NCBI GenBank assembly: GCA_963843365.1 | Contig: CAWJKG010000003.1 | Location: 372,001-436,000 of the forward strand | Reading direction: 5' to 3' | From: Bog-473 sp963843365 | Lineage (GTDB): Bacteria; Actinomycetota; Acidimicrobiia; Acidimicrobiales; RAAP-2 | Length of the DNA: 64,000 nucleotides | Shown here: piece after piece, positions 48,401 through 54,268 of the stretch | Position numbering within the stretch: position 1 is the first letter of the stretch | How the letters are laid out: each line of letters begins with the position of its first letter | Program-made: the position numbers and the translations under genes | Notes under the pieces: model-generated | Databases searched by the model: none | What the model saw: only the letters and a program-made list of their open reading frames with translations | What the model was told of the DNA's origin: nothing

Positions 48401-49693
48401 GTTGCCGAACTTGTCCTGGACCTGGAGGCCCAGCTTGATGTTGGTCGTGGTCGAGGCGCCGGCCGAGGTCGGGGTGGGGGTGATGGCCACCTGAGCGGCG
48501 CTTCCCGGAGTGTTTGTCGCCGTGAAGTTGACCGTGTTCGTCCCTGGCGCCGACGCCGAAATGTTGTAAGGGCCTCCGCTCGTCGTGGATGCCGTCATGG
48601 CGGAAGAGGCAGCCTGGCCGTTCGCTCCGGTGGTGACGACGCAGGAGTAGGTCTGCGGGTTCGACGTGCAGTTGCCACCGATGGCGAAGACCACGCTGGC
48701 ACCCGATGTGGGCCCGCTGAATGTCACTGCTGCGCCCGGGACGACGTTCCCCAAGGAGTCCGTGACCGTGGCCACCAGTGCATTCGTGAAGCCGGTGTTG
48801 ACGGTTGCGGACTGCGCGGACCCCGAGGTGATCGCGATGTTTGCCGGCGCTCCGACGGTCATCGTCAGCGTGGTCGTGCCCCACGTGGCGGCACCGTTCT
48901 TGGCCGTGATGGCCGGAGTCCCCACCGCTTCGTCGCCGTAGTACTCGGTGGCCGTCCCGTTGCCGTTGGTGATGTTCACCGTGGCGGTGGCGCCAAGCGT
49001 TCCCGTGTGGCCCGTGGTCGTGGCGAAGAAGCCCTTGGCGGAGCTCGAGCTCAGAGTCAGCGCCGTCGTGCCGGTGCTGGTGGTGTTGTTGTTGAACTGA
49101 TCCTGCAGCTGCAGGGCCAACTTGACGGATGTCGTGGTCGACACGCCCGTCGAGGTCGGCGTCGGGGTGATGACGACGTGCGTCGGCGTCCCACCGGTGA
49201 CGGTCTCGGTCTGCGTGCCCGTCTTGAGCCCACTCGCCGCGGCCGAGAGTGTGGGTGACCCCGCGGTCGTGTCGCCGTAGTAGAAGGAGACTGACGATTG
49301 TCCGGTGGGAATCGAGACTGAAGTAACCGGAGCGCCACCCGCAGTCAGGGCGAAGACCCCGCTTCCAGACGATGACAAGAGATTGACCGTGAGAGCCCCG
49401 GGGTCGGGGTTGCCGAAGGCGTCTTGCTCCTGGATCGTGATCTGACCAAGGTTGGCGGTGGAAGATGCGACGCCGGAGAGCGGTGACGTGGTGAATGCGA
49501 TCTGGGCGGCGGGCGCTGCCGTGATGGAATAGGTCGCGCCCGTGGCGGCCGTGACATGGGTGTTCGAGTCAGTGGCGGTCAGGGTGTAGGACCCCGTGGC
49601 GCTGAAGCTGCAACCACCGAATGTGATGACACCCTCGTTTTCGACGCCCGAGCAACTCGAGGCCAGATGGCCCCCGGCCGAGGTCAGCGTCAC
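42404..49693 (-). CDS. Giant Ig-like repeat adhesin, about 2430 aa
   Basis: The reading frame codes two alternating modules. Type A (about 112 residues, 14 copies, one divergent) has DQFGNNTTSTGTTTLTLSTSS and a TEYYGDET signature. Type B (about 120 residues, 5 copies) has TIVQGNNQSAAVGAAFGTAL and NPVAGVNVTFAAP, like Big_1/invasin-type folds. The last 220 residues (VSQAKSANSGGI to GLDIAVN) are not repeated. Copies are almost identical in DNA. The start of this frame has no signal; a one-base change near 49700 would join it to the PilV-like head upstream, so the real protein is probably about 2630 residues and built into the pilus. Confidence 0.85.
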   Translation of the reverse strand: MTLTSAGGHLASSCSGVENEGVITFGGCSFSATGSYTLTATDSNTHVTAATGATYSITAAPAAQIAFTTSPLSGVASSTANLGQITIQEQDAFGNPDPGALTVNLLSSSGSGVFALTAGGAPVTSVSIPTGQSSVSFYYGDTTAGSPTLSAAASGLKTGTQTETVTGGTPTHVVITPTPTSTGVSTTTSVKLALQLQDQFNNNTTSTGTTALTLSSSSAKGFFATTTGHTGTLGATATVNITNGNGTATEYYGDEAVGTPAITAKNGAATWGTTTLTMTVGAPANIAITSGSAQSATVNTGFTNALVATVTDSLGNVVPGAAVTFSGPTSGASVVFAIGGNCTSNPQTYSCVVTTGANGQAASSAMTASTTSGGPYNISASAPGTNTVNFTATNTPGSAAQVAITPTPTSAGASTTTNIKLGLQVQDKFGNNTTSTGTTTLTLSTSSTKGFFANANGGTGTLGGTATVTITNGNGTATEYYGDETAGTPTITAKNGAATWGSASVTITAQTTGDTMTIVQGNNQSAAVGAAFGTALEVQDVDQFGNPVAGVNVTFAAPATGASGTFGTCSGGNGGHTYQCVVATNAAGQATAATFTANTKSGAAYSVTTAATGVAAPPTFSETNNPGAPSQVVITPTPTSAGASTTTNIKLGLQLEDQYGNNATSTGTTTLTLSTSSAKGFFATTNGGTGTLGASTTVTFTNGVGTATEYYGDETAASPTITASNGAASWGTTSVTINGGSAALVVITPTPTSAGASATTNVALGLQLVDQFGNKTTSTGTTTLTLSTSSTKGFFANANGGTGTLGGTATVNITNGNGTATEYYGDETAGTPTITAKNGAATWGTTSVTITAKTTGDTMTIVQGNNQSAAVGAAFGTALEVQDVDQFGNPVAGVNVTFAAPATGASGTFGTCSGGNPQSYQCVVATNAAGQATAATFTANTKSGAAYSVTTAATGVAAPPTFSETNNAGPATQVLVTPVPASASASGTTNMALGLQLEDQYGNNTTSTGTTTLTLSTSSTKGFFANANGGTGTLGGTATVNITNGVGAATEFYGDETAGTPTITAKNGAATWGSASVTITAKTTGDTMTIVQGNNLSAAVGAAFGTALEVQDVDQFGNPVAGVNVTFAAPATGASGTFGTCSGGNPQSYQCVVATNAAGQATASTFTANTKSGAAYSVTTAATGVAAPPTFSETNNAGPATQVLVTPTPASTNVSATTNVALGLQLEDQYGNNATSTGTTTLTLSTSSTKGFFATTNGGTGTLGASTTVTFTNGVGTATEYYGDETAASPTITASNGAATWGTTSVTLTATAASQVAITPTPASTNVSATTNVALGLQLVDQFGNKTTSTGTTTLTLSTSSTKGFFATTNNHTGGTTTATVTFTNGIGTATEYYGDETAASPTITAKNGAATWGTTSVTITAGAASQVAITPTPASTSVSASTNVALGLQLQDQFGNNATSTGTTTLTLSTSSAKGFFATTNGGTGTLGASTTVTFTNGVGTATEYYGDETAASPTITAKNGAATWGTTSVTLTATATSQVAITPVPASASASATTNMALGLQLEDQYGNNTTSTGTTTLTLSTSSTKGFFANANGGTGTLGGTATVNITNGVGAATEFYGDEKAASPTITAKNGAATWGSASVTITAQTTGDTMTIVQGNNQSAAVGAAFGTALEVQDVDQFGNPVAGVNVTFAAPATGASGTFGTCSGGNPQSYQCVVATNAAGQATAATFTANTRSGAAYSVTTAATGVAAPPTFSETNNAGPATQVLVTPTPASTNVSATTNVALGLQLEDQYGNNATSTGTTTLTLSTSSAKGFFATTNGGTGTLGASTTVTFTNGVGTATEYYGDETAASPTITAKNGAATWGTTSVTLTATAASQVAITPTPASTNVSATTNVALGLQLVDQFGNNVTSTGTTTLTLSTSSTKGFFATTNNHTGGTTTATVTFTNGIGTATEYYGDETAASPTITAKNGAATWGTTSVTITAGAASQVAITPTPASTSVSASTNVALGLQLQDQFGNNATSTGTTTLTLSTSSAKGFFANANNHVGGTTTATVTFTNGVGTATEYYGDETAATPTITAKNGAATWGTASVTLTATATSQVVITPTPTSAVTSTTTNIKLGLQLEDQFGNNTTSTGTTTLTLSTSSTKGFFATTNGGTGTLGGTGTLTITNGNGTATEYYGDETAASPTITAKNGAATWGTTSVTIVPPVSVSQAKSANSGGITTPTSQSVTLNSSPTAGTTLVVLVYTDDTFGTPATPTISGSATTGSTATLVTTATPGSSNAEWAFWVKASGAGATVTASFGTNSQSDIEVDVLALAGNNTTAPIANSDTDTGTSKTPTVILPSAPAAGDLEVGFIGTGANSGTFGTTPTGWNLVSTTNGTSGGGYGVGSYYTGTATGTSQTFSIPNTVAWATIGLDIAVN
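43030..49260 (-). repeat. Array of 336-339-bp module A and ~350-bp module B repeats
   Basis: Near-identical coding units recur at a fixed 336-339-bp step (for example starts near 43146, 43485, 43821, 44157 and 44844, 45183, 45522, 45858 in + coordinates), interrupted by type B units near 44400-44760, 46080-46440, 46770-47140 and 47810-48170. A block A-A-A-A-B is nearly duplicated (43.5-44.8 kb and 45.2-46.4 kb). This indicates recent tandem duplication or gene conversion, and copy number may be misassembled. Confidence 0.85.
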
Positions 49694-50306
49694 CGAGGAC
49701 AGCGTCGCTGTAGACGATGTTGCCGTTTGTGTCCTCCACCGCCACGATCGGTTGGGGGGTGACCTCCGCGTTGACAGTGCCGGTTCCCGTCCCCTGCGGC
49801 TGCAGGAAGACCAACTTCGAGGGCGTCGATCCGCCCGACACGAGGGGAGCCTGGGGGTCGTAGATCACGGTGCTGACGGAGGTGCTGTAGGTGCCCGATC
49901 CGATGGTCATCGTCCATAGCTGGGGCCCATAATTTGTGCAGGGGTTCCCGCTGGCGAAGTTCGAACCATTCCAGTACCAGACGGAGTGGCTGGTGACGGT
50001 GAACGATCCGGAGAGTTGCCAGTTCGGCACGAAGGTGGTGGGACAGGAGCCGAACGCGTTGTTCTCAGCTTGCTGCACCTGGGAGATGACCTGGTCCGAG
50101 GCCGCTCGCACCGAAGCGTCCAAGGTGGCCAGGTGTCGGTGCTGGGAGGATGCAGTGATGGCCGTCGCGAAGGCCGTGAGCAGCGCCACGCCGGCAATAC
50201 CCAGGACGACGACTGCGAGGAGAACCTCTATGAGGGTGTCGCCCCGTTCGCCTCTGGTCTTCTCCGCCGGACCCGTCGGCTCTTCCGTTGCCCGTTGCCA
50301 CCTCAC
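49569..50306 (-). CDS. PilV-like prepilin head, apparently fused to the giant adhesin
   Basis: The leader ends ERG and is followed by DTLIEVLLAVVVLGIAGVALL, a prepilin N-terminus with Glu5. About 170 further residues (SVWYWNGSNFASGNPCTNYGPQLWTMTIG, FLQPQGTGTGTVNAEV) end in VAVEDTNGNIVYS near 49710. After that the frame is nonsense, while the adjacent frame continues TLSSVTLTSAGGHLASSCSG of the giant adhesin. Dropping one base around 49700-49712 makes one protein. The ATG overlaps the end of the PilW-like gene (ATGA). Confidence 0.82.
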   Translation of the reverse strand: MRWQRATEEPTGPAEKTRGERGDTLIEVLLAVVVLGIAGVALLTAFATAITASSQHRHLATLDASVRAASDQVISQVQQAENNAFGSCPTTFVPNWQLSGSFTVTSHSVWYWNGSNFASGNPCTNYGPQLWTMTIGSGTYSTSVSTVIYDPQAPLVSGGSTPSKLVFLQPQGTGTGTVNAEVTPQPIVAVEDTNGNIVYSDAVLGDADLGRGPSGLELLGRRKRGCHHIRWLQLQRHGVLHPDRH

Positions 50307-51832
50307 AGCAGTACTCCCAGGAACAGAGCCTCAAATCCGGCCCCCTTCATGGTGACCGCAACCGACTGCGCGGCGGATGTGCCGGTGGGCTCCTGCGATT
50401 CGAGCATCAAGGTGCCGGTCTTGTTGAGCTGCTGATCGGATTCACACAGCACGGAATTGGTCCCCGTGTTGGGGAAGGAGTACCCCGTGAGGGGGAGTGA
50501 AGCCTTGAGGCCGGTCGCGAGGGGACTCGTGGTGGGTGGGGTTTGGCTCGTGTAGGCGAGGAACCCGATGTTCTGGTTGCTTGCACCGCCCCCGACGTCG
50601 TCGCCACCGTCGTAGCAGGCATTGCCGAAGGGGTTGCCAGCGCTGTTGTTGAGGACCGTCCAGTTGAGACTGGACTGGTTTTGGAACACCATCCACTCGT
50701 TGCTATCGGTCGACTCGGCGTCGCCTGTGACGAGGGTCCACCCGGTCGCCGGTTGCCCGGCAGCGTCCAGGACCTGGATGTTGGTCATATAGGCGGTGGT
50801 CAAGGCGCCATTGACGTTTTGATACAGCGCGGGATCTCCGGGGATCCCTGTGAAGAACCCGTTGTTGCCCAGGAACGCTTCGCTGTTGTACCCACTGGGG
50901 TTGTAATAGGTGGGGATGGAGGCTGGGGCGACGTTGTTGGCGCTCACGCTGAGGCAGAACGTCAGCGTGTACGGAGTGTTGGCGATGGGACGCGAGAACG
51001 TCTGGCACTTACCGAGTGCGTGGTTGGCGCTGGCGAAGCTGTAGCCGGTGAAGTCCGCGAAGCAGAGTTGGCTTGGCACCGTGCCCGTGCTCGTCGAGAA
51101 TCCGCACCCGGGCCCGCTGGGGGTGTTGAAGCTCGTCGCGGAGCTTTGGGATGTGGATTGGCCGGGGAGTCCGACCAGCGAGTAGCTGAAACCGCTGCCC
51201 GGCTCGGTGATCTTGAAGGTCACTCCCGTGACCCCCTGCGTTGCGTGCCAGGTGGCGAACTGGGCGGTGATGTCAGCATTGTTCGCACCCGTGATCGTCA
51301 CGACGGGAGTTCCGACATCATGCGAGACCGTGAACGTGTTGGTGAGCGTCAGCGCGTTCCCGGACGTATACGAGCAGATCTGCCGCAGCATGGTGTAGGT
51401 GGTTTGATCGGTCTGGGCGTTCACCACCGGGATGCTCACGTAGGAGACCACGTTGTCGAACCCACCGGGAGCCGACGTGTTGCCGCCCCATTCAAGACCC
51501 ATCAGCTGGGTCTCCTGTCCCTCATTGGTGTTGGGACACGCCACGGGCGAAGCCTGCGTCGTGATCTCCTCTGCGCTTTGGACGTCCCGATTGAAGTTCA
51601 CGGATCCAACAAGTGCGTCGTTCGAGTCGCCGATTCTGCTGGTCGTTTGGTCCTGCAATCCGAACACCGAGAGAAGAGCGGCCGCGATCCCCCCGACGAC
51701 GATCGGCAGGATCACGACAACGATCATCAGCTCTATGAGGGTGAAGCCCCCATCCTCGATACCTTCGACACGTTGCCGGGTGGCGCGCCGTGCCGCGGCA
51801 ACGGGGTGGAGAGACGGGTGTCGCGGTGCCAT
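50303..51832 (-). CDS. PilW-like prepilin, 509 aa
   Basis: A large prepilin: a 28-residue leader, cleavage site EDGG-FTLIELMIVVVILPIVVGGIAAAL with Glu5, then about 450 residues of mainly beta sequence. It has several Cys (VACPNTNEGQ, RQICSYTSGN, GPGCGFSTSTG, SQLCFADF) and Asn/Ser/Thr-rich stretches. Size and order match PilW-type minor pilins that form the initiation complex at the tip. It is the first gene of the leftward minor pilin operon; the PilV-like head starts 4 bp before its stop. Confidence 0.85.
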   Translation of the reverse strand: MAPRHPSLHPVAAARRATRQRVEGIEDGGFTLIELMIVVVILPIVVGGIAAALLSVFGLQDQTTSRIGDSNDALVGSVNFNRDVQSAEEITTQASPVACPNTNEGQETQLMGLEWGGNTSAPGGFDNVVSYVSIPVVNAQTDQTTYTMLRQICSYTSGNALTLTNTFTVSHDVGTPVVTITGANNADITAQFATWHATQGVTGVTFKITEPGSGFSYSLVGLPGQSTSQSSATSFNTPSGPGCGFSTSTGTVPSQLCFADFTGYSFASANHALGKCQTFSRPIANTPYTLTFCLSVSANNVAPASIPTYYNPSGYNSEAFLGNNGFFTGIPGDPALYQNVNGALTTAYMTNIQVLDAAGQPATGWTLVTGDAESTDSNEWMVFQNQSSLNWTVLNNSAGNPFGNACYDGGDDVGGGASNQNIGFLAYTSQTPPTTSPLATGLKASLPLTGYSFPNTGTNSVLCESDQQLNKTGTLMLESQEPTGTSAAQSVAVTMKGAGFEALFLGVLL

Positions 51833-52304
51833 GAGTGGTTACGCATCCCCTGGCGAGGGAAGACTTCCCCGCGTCTCGAGGAGGCCAGCACCTGGGGCGC
51901 GATCCGCGGCCACCTGGCGGCCATCATGGGGTGGGGTGCCGAGGGCGCGGGCGCGGCGAAACAAACCCGATGGCCGGGGGCAAAGCCCCAACTCTCCATT
52001 CGTCGCCAATTCGCCAAGATCAACTCCAGTGAGTTGCACCGCCGCCGCCTCATCCACCTGGGCAAACCCTACTCCCTGCCTAGGCACGCTGAAACCCCAG
52101 TAGGGGCATCTTGAGGTGCTGTTCGCCCATAATCTCGGCGTTTCCGCGTGTGGAGCGAACAGATCAACACCGGGACGCCACAGAGTTGTGCATCCGTAGT
52201 GATTTTGCGCGCCGGTGGCGACCGGTTCCCAGCGATTGATCCAGCCCACAACCCTCTCCTTCTGGTTCAGGTTGAATGCCTCCGAAAGTGGCGACGCCGG
52301 ATCG
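51833..52304. other. Long region upstream of the minor pilin operon
   Basis: About 470 bp with no gene I accept. On the minus strand it would give a long 5' leader for the PilW-like gene and has several short inverted repeats (for example AACTC-CAGT-GAGTT near 52022-52035). No known riboswitch could be matched. Confidence 0.5.
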
Positions 52305-52532
52305 TCAGTTCGGTGCATTGCCCATGTGCCAGGCGGCACAGATGTCACAGCGGTAGACGTTCAGCTGGGCCCCGGATTCCTGCCGGCGGATCAGCGCAGC
52401 GGTGAGGGCGTCGTGCTGGGTGGCGTACGCCGTCTTGGGCGCACCGTCGGCACGCCAGTGCGAGCCGCGCCCTCGCATGGGGCTGGAATCACGCGCCTGC
52501 TCCGTGGCCCTTCGGTTTCGACGCGCTGCCAT
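52305..52532 (-). CDS. Small CxxC-H protein, about 75 aa
   Basis: A basic N-terminus (MAARRNRRATEQARD), then KTAYATQHDALTAALIRRQESGAQLNVYRCDICAAWHMGNAP. The C-x-x-C followed by W-H-M-G looks like a single zinc knuckle and is common in small actinobacterial proteins of unknown role. The ATG at 52532 is preferred to the longer frame from 52598, which adds Gly/Pro-rich sequence. Confidence 0.7.
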   Translation of the reverse strand: MAARRNRRATEQARDSSPMRGRGSHWRADGAPKTAYATQHDALTAALIRRQESGAQLNVYRCDICAAWHMGNAPN

Positions 52533-52674
52533 CCCCCCATTCTGATCGCCGGGACGACCGGCCCCTGATTCGGACCCGGGCCGCCCGAGGGGCACCACCG
52601 CACCGGGCAGTCTCCAGGGTGGGAAGGAATATCAGGCCGTTGTGATCGTGCGGGGGCTCTGCAACGATTCGGTC

Positions 52675-53013
52675 ATGGCGAAGACAGTGATCGTGAAGCT
52701 GACCGACGACATCGACGGCGGGGATGCCGACGAGACCGTGCGATTTTCCCTCGATGGCAGGTCCTACGAGATCGATCTCAGTGCGGGCAATGCCGCCAAG
52801 CTCCGGAACGCGCTCGGGCCTTACATGGAGAAGGGGCGCGTCGGAAGCGACTCTCGGCTTCAGCGCTCACGGCCAGCGCAGGCCGAGAAGACGCTCTACT
52901 CCGAGCTGAGTGCCGACGAAAAGGCCCGTTTTCGCGCGTGGGCGAACATGGCGACGGCGCGCCGCATCAGCGACGCTCGGGTGAAGGCCTGGGTGGAGGC
53001 CGGGAGGCCGTAG
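52675..53013 (+). CDS. lsr2: Lsr2-like nucleoid protein
   Basis: A 112-residue protein. The N-terminal dimerisation domain reads MAKTVIVKLTDDIDGGDADETVRFSLDGRSYEIDLS and NAAKLRNALGPYMEKGR, a clear Lsr2 match. Lsr2 is an H-NS-like silencer of A+T-rich DNA in actinobacteria. The C-terminal part (ELSADEKARFRAWANMATARRISDARVKAWVEAG) keeps the helix pair, but the usual R-G-R minor-groove motif is not seen. It could therefore bind differently or more weakly. An upstream in-frame ATG at 52642 adds non-conserved residues. Confidence 0.88.
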   Translation: MAKTVIVKLTDDIDGGDADETVRFSLDGRSYEIDLSAGNAAKLRNALGPYMEKGRVGSDSRLQRSRPAQAEKTLYSELSADEKARFRAWANMATARRISDARVKAWVEAGRP

Positions 53014-53067
53014 CACTCGGTCCACGAACCAAGAGGCCCTCGGACCTGCGGCGGAAGCGGAGATCGG

Positions 53068-53352
53068 TCAGGCGAAACCGAGGATCCCGTAGGTATTGCA
53101 CAGCCCCATCGCGTCGATCAACAGGAACGCACTGACCACGGCGATCACAATGGGTAGCTTCCACCGACGGCCGCCACGACCCGCCGCCGGTGGGGCGTAC
53201 CAGAGCGGCAGGCCTGAGCCGAACTGGGCCAGATGGGCTCCGATGGGGACCGCCCCCTCTGCGATCGGCGCATCGGGATCGGCGGCGAGTGCCAGGGCGG
53301 TCAGTTCGTCGTCGGTCAATCCGGCTTCGGGATCCACGCTCTCGACGCTCAC
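53068..53352 (-). CDS. Small single-pass membrane protein, 94 aa
   Basis: An acidic cytoplasmic part (VDPEAGLTDDELTALALAADPDAPIAEGAVP), then GLPLWYAPPAAGRGGRRW and a C-terminal membrane helix (KLPIVIAVVSAFLLIDAMGL). No family is recognised. The GTG at 53352 is chosen as the first start after the divergent gene region. It diverges from the DUF2510 gene by 50 bp. Confidence 0.68.
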   Translation of the reverse strand: MSVESVDPEAGLTDDELTALALAADPDAPIAEGAVPIGAHLAQFGSGLPLWYAPPAAGRGGRRWKLPIVIAVVSAFLLIDAMGLCNTYGILGFA

Positions 53353-53402
53353 GCAGGCCAAGCTACCTGCTGGAGCCGACAGGCACGTCGGAGGTAAGAA
53401 GG

Positions 53403-54171
53403 ATGGTCGACGAGGAACCCGGGAACTCGCAACCCGTGGGGACGGAGGAGGGCGGTTCGGGACCCGCCGGATCCAACCCGAAGGGCCCTGGGTGGTATCC
53501 GGCGCGGACGAATCCGAATCAGCAGTTCTACTGGGATGGCGAGGCCTGGACGGGTGAGCGGTCCTGGACGGTGGGGTCTGGATGGACCAAGAGCGGCGAC
53601 TTCCCCGGGAGCGAACCGTCGCCACCGGCATCCTCGGAAGGGACCTCCAGGTACCTCTCCGCCAATCCCTACGGTCAGGCCACACCAGACGCAAAGCGGA
53701 AGCGCCTGCGCCGGGCAGCACGGCAGGATCCCTCGGCCGTGACGCTGAGCCATCTCTTGTTGATGGCGAGCGGGGTTGCCTTGATGGCCGGTTCGGCGAC
53801 GACGTGGGTGCACGCAAACGTGTCGTACGGACCCGTGTTTCGGGCCAGTGCAACCCTGAACGGCCTCGATACCGGGATTTCGCGGCTGCTCGGGATCAAC
53901 GGCTATGCCACGTTCATCTGCGGCGTGGCCGTCGTGGCCCTGACGGCGGTCTCCATGGGGTCAGACGACTGGTCAGTGCGGGTCTTCTGCCGCGCTGGCG
54001 TCATCGACCGCGTTGGGATTCGCCGTGTACTTCATCGTCAGGGTGCAGCAGGAGATCGGTCAGAAGCCCTCGACGCATGGCAGCGCCGGGTCCGGAGCGG
54101 GCCTGATCATGGTGCTGGTGGCGTCGGCGCTGGCGACGGTGATCAGCGTACCGAGGGTCTTTCACGACTGA
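53403..54171 (+). CDS. DUF2510 membrane protein, frameshifted
   Basis: The N-terminal part has a DUF2510 motif (GPGWYPARTNPNQQFYWDGEAWT), a Pro/Ser linker, a basic stretch (AKRKRLRRAARQ) and membrane helices (LSHLLLMASGVALMAGSATTWV, YATFICGVAVVALTAVSM). Near 53985 the frame breaks. Skipping one base joins to GSSAALASSTALGFAVYFIV and LIMVLVASALATVISVPRVFHD, giving four helices and a stop at 54171, just before a terminator. The function of this family is unknown. Confidence 0.78.
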
Positions 54172-54175
54172 ACGA

Positions 54176-54208
54176 GAAAGACCCCGAGCGGCGTGCTCGG
54201 GGTCTTTC
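54176..54208. terminator. Bidirectional hairpin terminator
   Basis: GAAAGACCCCGAGC (54176-54189) pairs with GCTCGGGGTCTTTC (54195-54208), loop GGCGT. A- and T-rich ends flank the stem. It sits 5 bp after the DUF2510 gene and 61 bp after the protease gene on the other strand, so it can serve both. Confidence 0.85.
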
Positions 54209-54268
54209 GGAAATTCGGGGGCCGACGACCGGTCTTCCGTTCCGGTCGCCGACCCTCCGATCGTGTGC

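Noticed and set aside
46361..49258. Long + strand frames (264 and 430 codons) over the adhesin array
   Set aside because: Antisense shadows that repeat with the module period; Arg/Gly-rich without folds.
43030..49260. Regular repeats as a CRISPR array
   Set aside because: The units are 336-bp coding modules without short spacers and no cas gene is present.
51839..52348. 169-codon frame upstream of the PilW-like gene
   Set aside because: No domain, uneven composition and conflict with a probable leader; coding not supported.
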